From NCBI GenBank assembly GCA_963770545.1, contig CAVYQF010000034.1:124001-188000 (forward strand): DNA of 64,000 nucleotides, in the 5' to 3' direction. This document shows, one piece after another, positions 48,311 to 57,153 of this stretch; position 1 is the stretch's first letter; each line of letters begins with the position of its first letter. The stretch comes from RYN-230 sp963770545. GTDB taxonomy: Bacteria > Actinomycetota > Actinomycetes > Streptosporangiales > Streptosporangiaceae. The translations under genes were made by a program, and so were the position numbers. The notes beneath the pieces were generated by a model. It was not told where the DNA came from. It made no database searches and worked only from the letters and a program-made list of their open reading frames with translations.

Positions 48311-49315
48311 TCAGGAGGGGTGGGTCTCGGCCTGGTGCTGGCGGATGATCGAGATGAAGTCGGGGTCAGCGGTCAGGCCCAGGCCAGCCGCCCGGTCTGA
48401 GTGGAACCGGGAGGCCCAGCCCGACACCATTCCCGCCACCACCGGATCCGGAATCCAGTCGATGAGGCTGGTCACCTCGGGTCCGGCCACCTCCTCCAGC
48501 GCGGCGACCATGTCCCTGACCGTCACCGTGAGGCCCGGCATGGTCACCGCGGTGCGGCCACCCCAGACCTCATCTGGCGCCGAGACGGCACAGCGCAGCG
48601 CCTCGATGGCCCGGGCCGGAGCGGCCAGCGCCACCTCGGCGGCCGGATCGACCGGGCAGACCGCGCGCTGGCCCGCGAGCGGCTCCCGGATGATGCCCGA
48701 CATGAAGCCCGAGGCCGCGGCGTTGGGGCGGCCGGGGCGCACGCTGACCGTCATCAGCCGGATGCTCCGCCCGCGCAGGTACCCCTTGCGCGTGTAGTCG
48801 GCTACCAGTTGCTCGCCGATGAACTTCTGGATCCCGTAGCTGGTCTGCGGGTTCGGCAGCGTGCCATCCTGCACCACGGCCGGCATCGGGAGCTCGGGGG
48901 AGCCGCCGAACACCGCGATCGAACTCGAATAGACCACCAACGGGCCGGTGCCCGCCGCGCGGCAGGCGGCGAGCAGCGCCTCCGTGGCGTGCAGGTTGGC
49001 CCGCATACCCAGGTCGAAGTCGGCCTCGCACTCCCCGCTGACCGCAGCGGCCAGGTGGAAGACCACGTCGGCGCCGGCCAGCGCCTTCATCCCGGGCTGC
49101 CCAGGGGCCACCAGGCCGGCCAGATCACCCTCGGCCACTGCGACCCGCGGGTCGGCCGCCAGGTCCGGGGGCGCCGGGGCCTGGTCGAGGAGCGTCACCC
49201 GGGTCAGCGGCCGGGCTCCGGCGCCCGCCACACCGAGCGAGTCGGCGGCGAGCAGGTCCCGGGCCAGCCGGGAGCCCAGGAACCCGGCCCCACCGGTAAT
49301 CACCACGACTGTCAC
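48311..49315 (-). CDS. denD: D-erythronate dehydrogenase-like epimerase/dehydratase
   Basis: 334 aa extended SDR. TVVVITGGAGFLGSRLARDL, VVFHLAAAVSGECEADFDLG, VVYSSSIAVFGG and YGIQK (Tyr-Lys) are the NAD epimerase motifs. RSIRLMTVSVRPGRPNAAAS and the C-terminal SLIDWIPDPVVAGMVSGWAS match DenD, the D-erythronate 2-dehydrogenase of C4 sugar-acid catabolism. GTG 49315 was chosen since the fold starts there; no strong Shine-Dalgarno. It is divergent from the kinase-dehydrogenase pair. Together the three encode erythronate/threonate-type degradation. Confidence 0.85.
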   Translation of the reverse strand: MTVVVITGGAGFLGSRLARDLLAADSLGVAGAGARPLTRVTLLDQAPAPPDLAADPRVAVAEGDLAGLVAPGQPGMKALAGADVVFHLAAAVSGECEADFDLGMRANLHATEALLAACRAAGTGPLVVYSSSIAVFGGSPELPMPAVVQDGTLPNPQTSYGIQKFIGEQLVADYTRKGYLRGRSIRLMTVSVRPGRPNAAASGFMSGIIREPLAGQRAVCPVDPAAEVALAAPARAIEALRCAVSAPDEVWGGRTAVTMPGLTVTVRDMVAALEEVAGPEVTSLIDWIPDPVVAGMVSGWASRFHSDRAAGLGLTADPDFISIIRQHQAETHPS

Positions 49316-49427
49316 GGCGTCTGCGTCCCCCCGAGATCCGGAAGAGGTCTGGAAGAGGTCTGGAATACAGTGCGATCTTAGGCATGCGGCGGCCGGTGCC
49401 GGGACCGCAGGGCGGGAAGGGGTCAGG

Positions 49428-51002
49428 GTGCTGGGGGACGGGCGGCCGGATGCGGCCGGGGTGTTCGCCGGGCTGCCCCCGGCCCGTCCCGACGACGAGG
49501 GTCTGCGTGAATCCATCCGCGCCGACCGGGCCGCCGGTGACCTGCTCCTGGGAGTTCTCGACGACGACCCGACCGGGTCGCAGGCCGTCCACGGCGTCCA
49601 GGTCGTGACCGTGCTTGACGAAGGCGCCTACGCCGCGGCGCTGGCCGGGCCGGGCGCCACGTGTTTCGTGCTGACCAACTCGCGCAGCCTGGACGGGCCC
49701 GCTGCTGCCGAGCTGACCACCCGGGCCGCCCGTGGCCTGATCACGGTGGCGGGACGGCGCGGGACCCGCATCCAGCTAGTCAGCCGGAGCGACTCCACCC
49801 TGCGCGGCCACGTGATGGCGGAGGTCACCGCGCTGCAGGCCGTCCGGCGGGACATGGTCGGCCGCGGCTACGACGGCGTTCTGCTGGTCCCGGCCTTCCT
49901 GGAGGCAGGCCGGGTAACCGCGGCCGATATCCACTGGGCTCGCACCGGTGCCGGGCTGATCCCGGTCGGTGAAACCGAATTCGCGAAGGACGCTGCGTTC
50001 GGGTATGGCGCTTCGGACCTGCGGGTTTTCGTTGCGGAGAAAAGCGGGGGGACGATCCGGCCGGAGGATGTGCGCAGCATCAGCCTGGCGGATATCCGGC
50101 TCGGCGGGCCGGCCCGGGTGCGCGAGGTACTGGCCGGCGTGGCGGGCGGGACGTGGGTGGTGGTGAACGCCACTGAGTACTCCGACCTGGAGACGGTCGC
50201 CCGGGCCGTGCTGGACGCCGAGCGTGGCGGGCAGTCGTTCTTGTTCCGCACCGGGCCGTCGTTCGTGCGGGCGCTGAGCGGCCTGGGGCCCAAGCCGCCC
50301 CTGCGCGGAGCGCAGATCTGGGGCCCGGAGGGCGCAGCGCGGACCGGGGGAGCAGAGGACGGAGCGCAGAGCCGAGGAGCAGCCGGCGCGGCGCGGGCCG
50401 GGGCGGGCGGGCACGGCCTGGTCGTGGTCGGCTCGCATGTCGGGCAGACCAGCCGCCAGGTGGCCGCGCTCCGGGCGCGCGCCGACACCACGGACATCGA
50501 GCTGGACGTGCCCGCGGTTCTGGCCGGCGGGCCGGGCGCCGGCGGCGGGCTGGACGCCGGCCGCGGGCTCGACGCGGCCGTCAGCCCGGTGGTGGCCACT
50601 ACCGCGCGGCGGGTCACCACGGCGCTGGGCCACTCGGACGTGCTCCTCTACACCAGCCGGGCGGTCGTCACGGCTCCCGACGCGGCGGGCAGCCTCACGA
50701 TCGCCCGGACCGTGTCGGCAGCCCTGTCCCGCATCGCCGGTGAGGCGCTGGCCGCCCGGCCCGCCTGGGTGATCGCCAAGGGCGGGATCACCTCGCACGA
50801 TGTGATGCTGTACGGGCTGGGGATCCGCCGTGCGGAGGTGGCCGGCCAGTTGTTCCCCGGGACGATCTCGGTGTTCCGGCCGCTCGACGCCGCCCCGGAG
50901 GCGGTCGGCATGCCGTACGTGGTCTTCGCCGGCAACGTGGGTGACGACGGCACGCTGGCGCAGGTGGTGGCGATTATGCGCGGCGAGCAGGAGGTTCCCT
51001 GA
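49428..51002 (+). CDS. Four-carbon acid sugar kinase (DUF1537, OtnK/DtnK type)
   Basis: 524 aa. N-terminal sugar-binding domain LGVLDDDPTGSQAVHGVQVV, VSRSDSTLRGHVMAEV and FVLTNSRSL; C-terminal nucleotide-binding domain with LVVVGSHVGQTSRQVAAL, WVIAKGGITSHDVMLYGLGI and VVFAGNVGDDGTLAQVVAIM. It phosphorylates 3-oxo-tetronate or threonate-like C4 acids. GTG 49428 follows AAGGGG at 5 nt. An Ala/Gly/Arg-rich insertion (~residues 300-325) separates the domains. The stop overlaps the ATG of the dehydrogenase by 1 nt (TGATG). Confidence 0.9.
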   Translation: MLGDGRPDAAGVFAGLPPARPDDEGLRESIRADRAAGDLLLGVLDDDPTGSQAVHGVQVVTVLDEGAYAAALAGPGATCFVLTNSRSLDGPAAAELTTRAARGLITVAGRRGTRIQLVSRSDSTLRGHVMAEVTALQAVRRDMVGRGYDGVLLVPAFLEAGRVTAADIHWARTGAGLIPVGETEFAKDAAFGYGASDLRVFVAEKSGGTIRPEDVRSISLADIRLGGPARVREVLAGVAGGTWVVVNATEYSDLETVARAVLDAERGGQSFLFRTGPSFVRALSGLGPKPPLRGAQIWGPEGAARTGGAEDGAQSRGAAGAARAGAGGHGLVVVGSHVGQTSRQVAALRARADTTDIELDVPAVLAGGPGAGGGLDAGRGLDAAVSPVVATTARRVTTALGHSDVLLYTSRAVVTAPDAAGSLTIARTVSAALSRIAGEALAARPAWVIAKGGITSHDVMLYGLGIRRAEVAGQLFPGTISVFRPLDAAPEAVGMPYVVFAGNVGDDGTLAQVVAIMRGEQEVP

Positions 51003-51886
51003 TGCGAGTCGGCTGGCTTGGACTGGGCGCGATGGGCGCGCCGATGGCGGGCTGCCTGGCCCACGCGGGCCATGCGGTCGTGGCCTATGACATCGTGGCG
51101 GGGCGGGCCGCCGCCCTGGGCGCGGACGGCGTGCAGGCCGCGGACAGTGTCAGCGGGGCCGTCCGGGACGCGGAGCTCGTGGCGATCATGGTCGCCACCC
51201 CGGATCAGGTGGATCAGGTCCTGTTCGGGCCAGGCGGCGCGGCCGCGGCCCTCGCGGCCGGGACCGTCGTGATGATCATGGCTACGGTGGGTCCCGAGGT
51301 CGTCGCGGAGGTCGCCGCCCGTCTGGGCCGCGGCGGGGTGGCCGCGGTCGACGCCCCGGTGTCGGGCGGGGTGCAGCGGGCCGCCGCGGGCGATCTGCTG
51401 ATCATGGTGTCCGGGGCCGACGATGCGGTCGTCCGGGCCCGGCCGCTGCTCGACGCGCTGGGCCGCAGCGCCCCCGTGGTTGGCCCGGCCCCGGGGGACG
51501 GCCAGCGGATGAAGCTGGTCAACCAACTGCTGTGCGGGGTGCACATCGCGGCCGCGGCCGAGGCGCTGGCGTTCGCGGAGTCGCTCGGCCTGGACCCCGG
51601 CGAGTGCTGGCGGGTGCTGCGGGACGGGGCCGCGGCGTCGTTCATGTTCGAGGACCGGGGGGGCCGGATGATCGCCGGGGAGTTCGACCCGCCACGCAGC
51701 GCCCTGGACATCTTCGTGAAGGACATGGGCCTGGTCAGCGCGGCAGCCGAGCACGCAGGCGCGTCCGTGCCGCTCACCGCGGTGACCCGGCGGCTGTACC
51801 AGGAGGGTCACGAACAGGGGCTTGGCCGCAAGGACGACGCGGCGCTGATCGAGGTGTTCCACCAGGATCGATCGCCGGCTGGCTAG
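51002..51886 (+). CDS. Beta-hydroxyacid dehydrogenase (LtnD / 3-hydroxyisobutyrate DH family)
   Basis: 294 aa. RVGWLGLGAMGAPMAGCLAH binds NAD(P), DAPVSGGVQRAAAGDLLIMV is the substrate loop, and the catalytic Lys is in GQRMKLVNQLLCGVHIAAAA. DIFVKDMGLVSAAAEHAG completes the family pattern. In DenD/OtnK clusters this enzyme oxidises L-threonate or erythronate. Coupled to the kinase. With DenD on the opposite strand they supply 3-oxo-tetronate for phosphorylation; the isomerase and aldolase (OtnI/OtnC) are not in the window. Confidence 0.9.
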   Translation: MRVGWLGLGAMGAPMAGCLAHAGHAVVAYDIVAGRAAALGADGVQAADSVSGAVRDAELVAIMVATPDQVDQVLFGPGGAAAALAAGTVVMIMATVGPEVVAEVAARLGRGGVAAVDAPVSGGVQRAAAGDLLIMVSGADDAVVRARPLLDALGRSAPVVGPAPGDGQRMKLVNQLLCGVHIAAAAEALAFAESLGLDPGECWRVLRDGAAASFMFEDRGGRMIAGEFDPPRSALDIFVKDMGLVSAAAEHAGASVPLTAVTRRLYQEGHEQGLGRKDDAALIEVFHQDRSPAG

Positions 51887-51896
51887 CCGGGGCGTT

Positions 51897-51914
51897 CTCT
51901 GACTAAGGTCAGAG
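51897..51914. promoter_or_regulatory. Inverted repeat at the MarR-GNAT start codon
   Basis: CTCTGAC-TAAG-GTCAGAG, perfect 7-bp arms ending 1 nt before the ATG at 51916. It is likely the operator for the MarR part, overlapping the transcription start and ribosome site. Confidence 0.6.
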
Positions 51915-51915
51915 G

Positions 51916-52812
51916 ATGGATGCGTCCCTGGTCAGCCAGGTCCGGCGGTTCAACCGGGCCGTCACCCAGCGGGTCGGCGCGCTCGATGACGAGTTTCTGG
52001 CCCGGGACCGCCCGCTCGGGCAGGCGCGGCTGCTGTGGGAGATCGGTCTGGACGGCGCGGATGTCCGGTCGCTGCGCGCCCGGCTGGACCTGGATTCGGG
52101 TTATCTGAGCCGGCTGCTCCGGGCGCTCGAAGCGGACGGGCTGGTCACCGTGGATGGCAGCGGAGCGGACGGGCGCGTGCGCACGGCCCGCCTCACCGCC
52201 TCCGGCCAGGCTGAGCGGGCTGAACTGGACCGGCGTGCCGACACGGCAGCCGAGTCGATCTTGGACCCGCTCAGCGGATCCCAACGGGCTCGGCTGGTCA
52301 GCGCCATGGCCGAGGTGGAGCGGCTCCTGACGGCCTCGGCGGTCGAGGTCGCCGTGCGCTCTCCTGCGGATCCGGCTGCCCGCGCGTGCGTCCGGGCCTA
52401 CTTCGACGAGCTGGGCCGCCGGTTTGACCACGGCTTCGATCCAGGCCAGAGCCTCCCGGCCGAGGACGGGGAGATGATCGCGCCCGCGGGGCTGTTCCTG
52501 GTCGCGACCCTGCACGCTGAGGCGGTTGGCTGCGGCGGGCTCAAGTTCCATGGCGATGCGCCCGCGGAGGTCAAGCGGATGTGGGTCGCGCCGGCCGCGC
52601 GGGGCCTGGGGCTCGGCCGGCGGCTGCTCCGCGAACTGGAGAGCCGCGCTGCCGCGCACGGAGTCACCGTGCTCCGGCTGGAGACCAACGGCAGCCTGGC
52701 CGAGGCGATCAGCCTGTACCGCTCGTCGGGCTACCGTGAGGTCGGCGCGTTCAACGACGAGCCCTACGCGCACCACTGGTTCGAGAAAACCCTCGACCGC
52801 CGCGGCGCTTGA
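51916..52812 (+). CDS. Bifunctional MarR-family regulator / GNAT acetyltransferase
   Basis: 298 aa. Residues 1-150: MarR winged helix (LWEIGLDGADVRSLRARLDL, SGYLSRLLRALEADGLVTVD, DGRVRTARLTASGQAERAEL). Residues ~155-298: GNAT fold with VKRMWVAPAARGLGLGRRLL (acetyl-CoA motif A) and VLRLETNGSLAEAISLYRSS, YREVGAFNDEPYAHHWFEK. A known fusion in actinobacteria. The start codon sits at the edge of a perfect inverted repeat, so autoregulation is likely. Acetyl acceptor unknown. Confidence 0.92.
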   Translation: MDASLVSQVRRFNRAVTQRVGALDDEFLARDRPLGQARLLWEIGLDGADVRSLRARLDLDSGYLSRLLRALEADGLVTVDGSGADGRVRTARLTASGQAERAELDRRADTAAESILDPLSGSQRARLVSAMAEVERLLTASAVEVAVRSPADPAARACVRAYFDELGRRFDHGFDPGQSLPAEDGEMIAPAGLFLVATLHAEAVGCGGLKFHGDAPAEVKRMWVAPAARGLGLGRRLLRELESRAAAHGVTVLRLETNGSLAEAISLYRSSGYREVGAFNDEPYAHHWFEKTLDRRGA

Positions 52813-52858
52813 CGCTTGGACCGCGGCGGCGCTTGACGCTTTGGATCACGCCGGACGC

Positions 52859-52893
52859 TTGACGTATTCCGATATAGGCATATCATGTTGTCA
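52859..52893 (+). promoter_or_regulatory. Promoter of the ArsR-AHSA1 operon, probably leaderless
   Basis: -35 TTGACG (52859-52864), 16-nt spacer, -10 TATCAT (52881-52886); the expected start site coincides with the ATG at 52893. GATAT-AGGC-ATATC (52871-52884) overlaps the -10 and may be the ArsR operator. The stretch before it repeats GCTTGACGCTT three times. Confidence 0.75.
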
Positions 52894-53249
52894 TGGCGAG
52901 AGCAGCGACGACAGCAGATGCGTTCAACGCGGTAGCTGAGCCGCGGCGGCGGGAGATCCTGGATCTGCTGGCCGCCGGGGAACGGCCGGTCAACGACCTG
53001 GTCGCGCTGCTCGGGCTGGCCCAGCCGCTGGTGTCCAAGCACCTGCGGGTGCTGCGGGAGGTCGGCCTGGTGGACGTGCGCGGGGACGGGCGGCAGCGGG
53101 TGTACCGGCTCAACGCCGGGCCGCTGAAACCAATCTACGACTGGGTGCGGCCGTACGAGCAGGCCTGGTCGCAGCGCTTCAGCCAACTGGACGCCGTGCT
53201 GGAAGAACTCAAGGCAGAGGAGGACGGGGAGAATGGCCGTGACGAGTAG
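52893..53249 (+). CDS. ArsR-family regulator of the AHSA1 gene
   Basis: 118 aa. FNAVAEPRRREILDLLAAGE, VNDLVALLGLAQPLVSKHLR and VLREVGLVDVRGDGRQRVYR are the ArsR HTH and wing, of the AHSA1-associated type without metal-binding Cys. YDWVRPYEQAWSQRF is the C-terminal region common in this subgroup. Overlaps the downstream gene by 17 bp. Confidence 0.93.
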   Translation: MARAATTADAFNAVAEPRRREILDLLAAGERPVNDLVALLGLAQPLVSKHLRVLREVGLVDVRGDGRQRVYRLNAGPLKPIYDWVRPYEQAWSQRFSQLDAVLEELKAEEDGENGRDE

Positions 53250-53718
53250 CCGCCGGGCAGTGATAACCCTGCCGTCGGATACGCAGATCCTGATCACCCG
53301 GGAGTTCGACGCTCCCGCCCGGCTGGTCTACCGGGCCTGGACCGAACCGGATCTGGTCCGGCGCTGGTGGAGCGGGGACCGGGGCAAGGTGACCAGCGTG
53401 GATATCGATTTGCGGGTCGGGGGCACCTGGCGCTTCGTGATGATCGCGAACGCCGGATTCGAGGTCGCCTTCCACGGCGAGTACCGGGAGATCGTCCCGG
53501 CCGAGCGGATGGTGTGGACTGAGGTCTTCGAGGGGATGCCCGACGCGGAGGCGTCGAACACGATCACGTTCACCGAGGCAGGCGGGCTGACCACGGTCCA
53601 GATGCTCGTGCAGCACACCAGCCAGGAGCACCGGGACATCCACATCAACTCCGGGATGGAAGACGGGCTGCAGGAGGCCCTGGACCACCTGGAGGGAGTC
53701 GCGCAGTCGCTGGGCTGA
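53233..53718 (+). CDS. SRPBCC/AHSA1-domain protein
   Basis: 161 aa. ILITREFDAPARLVYRAWTE, DLVRRWWSGDRGKVTSVDID, VGGTWRFVMIANAGFEVAFH, ERMVWTEVFEGMPDAEASNT and MEDGLQEALDHLEGVAQSLG are typical of activator-of-Hsp90-like START/Bet-v1 proteins paired with ArsR. GGAGGACGGGGAG before the ATG. Probable small hydrophobic-ligand binding; second gene of the ArsR operon. Confidence 0.93.
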   Translation: MAVTSSRRAVITLPSDTQILITREFDAPARLVYRAWTEPDLVRRWWSGDRGKVTSVDIDLRVGGTWRFVMIANAGFEVAFHGEYREIVPAERMVWTEVFEGMPDAEASNTITFTEAGGLTTVQMLVQHTSQEHRDIHINSGMEDGLQEALDHLEGVAQSLG

Positions 53719-53779
53719 GCGGATGGGCCCGTACAGGGGATAACACCCGCGGGAGCCGCACCCGCAGGCCGGGCCCGGG

Positions 53780-54664
53780 TCAGCTGGGCGCGGCCTCCGG
53801 GTGCTGGGAGGCGGCCGCCACCGGATCAAGGTCGGAGACGTCCAGCAGGTGCGCGGGCTCGGCCGGAAACGGCGCGCTGCTCTTGATCTGCAGCGTCGAG
53901 CTGACGTGCAGCAGCTCGCCCGGGTCCAGCAGCCGCCAGGCAGGATCGTCATCCATCCGCTCGCTGGCGATAACCACTGACGGCTGGTGCGCCAGGTGAG
54001 GGGACCGGGCGTGGATCCGGTGGCTGGCCGCGTCGAGGCCCTCGCCGGTGCCAGCCCGGCCGCCGGCCGGGCGGTCCAGCACGTACAGCTCATGGGTGGC
54101 CGGGTAGCGCAACGCCCACAGGTCGGTCGGGGTGATCAGCACCAGGTTGAGCGCGTACACGGGCAGCTGGGCGCCTACCCACCCGACCGCTGCGGTCAGG
54201 CCGGCGGTCACGTCGCCGCCGTGGCGCCGGGTCTCCGTGGTGATCAGCGCGAAGACCCGCTCGCTGTCGGTCTCGCCGCCGATCAGCCCGGTCGCGCCCA
54301 GATCGGCCAGGCGCCGGTCCAGCTCGCTGAGCCCCTGCACCACCCCGTTGTGCGCGAACAGCCGCCCGTCCTGCTCGAACGGGTGGGTGTTGGCCATCGT
54401 GTGCGCGCCGGTGCTGGCGTACCGGACGTGGGCCACGAACGTGGTGCCCCGCAGGTCCTGCGCCGCCGCCGCGAACTGCGCGTCCTCCCAGGCCGCGATC
54501 GGCTGCTTGCTGACCTCCGGCTGGCCCGCGGGCCCGAACGTACCGACCCCGGCGCCATCCGGGTTGCGGTGACTCTGCGCCCGCAGGCTGTCCGGCGCGT
54601 CGATAAGCCAGAACGTCGCGGCCACATCCTGCAGGCCGGCGTGGAGCCCGAACAAACGGCACAT
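53780..54664 (-). CDS. Class II glutamine amidotransferase (EgtC-like)
   Basis: 294 aa. The N-terminal nucleophile Cys2 is in MCRLFGLHAG; SHRNPDGAGVGTF, AHVRYASTGAHTMANTHPFE and RLFAHNGVVQGLSELDRRLA, ETDSERVFALITTETRR are the class II GATase (Ntn) fold, as in EgtC and YafJ. ATG 54664 with GAGG. Other ergothioneine genes are not adjacent, so it may act on another gamma-glutamyl compound. Confidence 0.88.
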   Translation of the reverse strand: MCRLFGLHAGLQDVAATFWLIDAPDSLRAQSHRNPDGAGVGTFGPAGQPEVSKQPIAAWEDAQFAAAAQDLRGTTFVAHVRYASTGAHTMANTHPFEQDGRLFAHNGVVQGLSELDRRLADLGATGLIGGETDSERVFALITTETRRHGGDVTAGLTAAVGWVGAQLPVYALNLVLITPTDLWALRYPATHELYVLDRPAGGRAGTGEGLDAASHRIHARSPHLAHQPSVVIASERMDDDPAWRLLDPGELLHVSSTLQIKSSAPFPAEPAHLLDVSDLDPVAAASQHPEAAPS

Positions 54665-54960
54665 GGTCCTCGCCTACCAGGAGGCCGCGCAGGGGAAGGT
54701 CGCGCGGGGGAAGGTCGCGCGGGGGAACAAGGAGCTCACTGGTCCACCGTAGTCACCGGGCATCGGTCACCGGAGCGGCTGCGTGATGAACGCGCGGCGG
54801 GGTCGCGGCTTACTGACCAGCGTCTTTGACCAGGCGTTGACGTCGTGGCCTGATTTGCCGCCAGGTTCACCACCCCCGGCTTCGGGTAGCTGCCAGGATG
54901 TGGCCGTCGATTTCTTTTCCGAGCTGCCGCGGCGATCGCCGCGGGCCAGGAGCAGCCGTT

Positions 54961-55728
54961 GTGATCGCTCCGTCTGAGGAGCCGCGGGACGGCCACCCGC
55001 CCGGCACCCCCGTCGGCCACCCGGAGGACCCCCGGGCAGGCAGCACCCCGGCGGGCGGGGCCGGGACCGACGATCTCCAGGTCGAGGGCAACGCGGCCGA
55101 GCGGGTCATCTTCTTCTCCGACGCCGTGGTCGCGATCGCGATCACGCTGCTGGCGCTGGCTCTCCCCGTGCCGGCCGGCTTCGACAGCATGACCAACGGC
55201 CAGCTCCTGCACGCGCTGGGCCACAACGGGGACGAGTACTTCCCCTTCCTGATCAGCTTCGTGGTCATCGCCAATCACTGGGCGGTGCACCGCAGAATCT
55301 TCCGCTACGTGAACAGGCTCGACACCCAGGTCATCGCGGCGAACATGGTCTGGCTGCTGATGATGATCGTGACCCCCTTCGCGACCCGGATGCTCGAGGG
55401 CAACGGCGGTTTTGGCGTCCGCTTCACCCTGTACGCCCTGGTCCAGATCATCGCCGCGGCCTGCCTTCTGCTGATGAGCATTGAGATCGCCCGCGGAGGC
55501 TTGCTGCGGCCGGGCGCACCCGAGTCCGCCAGGCACCCGGACCACACTCCCAGCCTGGCCGTCATCATCGCCTTCCTGGTCTCCATTCCCGTCTCCTTCT
55601 TCACGGGATGGGCGTTTGCGCTGTGGGCAGCCATCCCCCTGCTCGTCCGGGTGCTGCGGAGGCTCCCCGGCAGCAGGCGGCGGACCACGAGCTCGCCCCA
55701 CCCTCCCGCCGCCGGGCATGGGAGTTAG
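54961..55728 (+). CDS. TMEM175-family (DUF1211) putative potassium channel
   Basis: 255 aa. ERVIFFSDAVVAIAITLLAL is the FSD signature of the bacterial TMEM175 family, whose TM1 forms the pore. Further TM segments are YFPFLISFVVIANHWAVHRR, VIAANMVWLLMMIVTPFATR, LYALVQIIAAACLLLMSIEI, SLAVIIAFLVSIPVSFFTGW and WAAIPLLVRVL. One six-helix repeat, so the channel is probably tetrameric. GTG 54961 follows AGGAG at 8 nt; an ATG at 54898 is the alternative. Confidence 0.9.
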   Translation: MIAPSEEPRDGHPPGTPVGHPEDPRAGSTPAGGAGTDDLQVEGNAAERVIFFSDAVVAIAITLLALALPVPAGFDSMTNGQLLHALGHNGDEYFPFLISFVVIANHWAVHRRIFRYVNRLDTQVIAANMVWLLMMIVTPFATRMLEGNGGFGVRFTLYALVQIIAAACLLLMSIEIARGGLLRPGAPESARHPDHTPSLAVIIAFLVSIPVSFFTGWAFALWAAIPLLVRVLRRLPGSRRRTTSSPHPPAAGHGS

Positions 55729-55902
55729 TCCGGTCCGAGGCGTCACACCGGCCGGGCTGGCCAGCCTTCTTTTCCCGCAGGTAACTGGGATATCTTCATG
55801 AGAGAGGTCATGAACGCGCCGTGTGCGAAGCGTGGGCGTCACCGGCGAGGGCCGGGGGAGACCCGGTGCCCCCACAAGCGGCCGGCCGAGGAGGAGTGCA
55901 GC

Positions 55903-57051
55903 GTGCGTGATGCGGTGATCGTCGAGGCGGTCCGGACGCCGGTCGGGAAGCGGAACGGCGGCCTGTCCGTGGTCCACCCGGTCTCACTGTCGGCTCACGT
56001 GCTCAGGGCCCTGGCCGAAAGGTCCGGGATCGATCCGGCTGTGGTGGACGACGTGATCTGGGGCTGTGTCGGCCAGGTCGGCGAGCAGACCTTCGACATC
56101 GGCCGGAACGCGGTCCTGGCCGCGGGCTGGCCGGAGACCGTGACCGGCGTGACCGTGGATCGTCAGTGCGGCTCGTCCCAGCAGTCCGTGCACTTCGCGG
56201 CGGCCGGCCTGATCGCGGGCCAGTACGACGTGGTCGTGGCGGGCGGGGTGGAATCCATGTCCCGGGTGCCGATGGGCTCCACGATCCAGGGTGCCAACCC
56301 GATGGGCCCGGAGTTCGGTGAGCGCTACGGCGGGGTGTTCCCCAACCAGGGCTTGGGCGCCGAGATGATGGCCGAGCGCTGGGGCTTGTCGCGCATCCAG
56401 GTGGACGAATACTCGGTGGGCTCGCACGAGAAGGCGGCTGCCGCCCAGGATGCCGGCCGGTTCGAGGGCCAGATCGCCCCGGTGACCAACGACCAGGGCG
56501 AGCTGATCAGCGCCGATGAGGGGATCCGCCGCGGCACCACGGTCAACGTGCTGGCCGGGCTCAAGACGGTGTTCAAGCCCGACGGCGGCGTGATCACCGC
56601 GGGTAACTCCTCGCAGATCTCCGACGGCTCGGCCGCCTTGCTGATGACCACCTCGGACAAGGCCCGCGAGCTGGGCCTGACCCCGATCGCCCGGGTGCAC
56701 ACGGCCGTGCTGGCCGGTGCCGATCCGATCATCATGCTGACCGCGCCCATCCCGGCCACCCGCAAGGCCCTGGCCCGCAGTGGGCTGGGCGTGGACGAGA
56801 TCGGTGCCTTCGAGGTCAACGAAGCGTTCGCGCCGGTGCCGCTGGCCTGGCTGGCCGAGCTGGGCGCCGACCCCAAGGCGCTGAACTACAACGGCGGGGC
56901 CATCGCCCTCGGCCACCCGCTGGGCGGGTCCGGCGCGCGGCTGATGACCACCCTCGTGCACCACATGCGCGACAACGCCATCCGCTACGGACTGCAGACC
57001 ATGTGCGAGGGCGGCGGCCAGGCCAACGCCACCATCCTCGAACTCCTCTGA
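55903..57051 (+). CDS. Acetyl-CoA C-acyltransferase (thiolase)
   Basis: 382 aa. Nucleophile Cys89 is in DRQCGSSQQSVHFAAAGLIA; the base His is in GGAIALGHPLGGSGARLMTT and the second Cys in MCEGGGQANATILELL, so the Cys-His-Cys triad is complete. VIVEAVRTPVGKRNGG is the N-terminal signature. Degradative or biosynthetic direction is not decided; FadA/PcaF-like. GTG 55903 has GAGGAG. No beta-oxidation partners are adjacent. Confidence 0.95.
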   Translation: MRDAVIVEAVRTPVGKRNGGLSVVHPVSLSAHVLRALAERSGIDPAVVDDVIWGCVGQVGEQTFDIGRNAVLAAGWPETVTGVTVDRQCGSSQQSVHFAAAGLIAGQYDVVVAGGVESMSRVPMGSTIQGANPMGPEFGERYGGVFPNQGLGAEMMAERWGLSRIQVDEYSVGSHEKAAAAQDAGRFEGQIAPVTNDQGELISADEGIRRGTTVNVLAGLKTVFKPDGGVITAGNSSQISDGSAALLMTTSDKARELGLTPIARVHTAVLAGADPIIMLTAPIPATRKALARSGLGVDEIGAFEVNEAFAPVPLAWLAELGADPKALNYNGGAIALGHPLGGSGARLMTTLVHHMRDNAIRYGLQTMCEGGGQANATILELL

Positions 57052-57153
57052 CCGGGGAAACCTGACTGGGAGGCGGGCCAGGGAAAAGGTCAAAGGCCAA
57101 CTTCTCCGCAGCAGGTGTCGTCACGCCTGCCTGGTCAACTGATTCCGAGGGCG

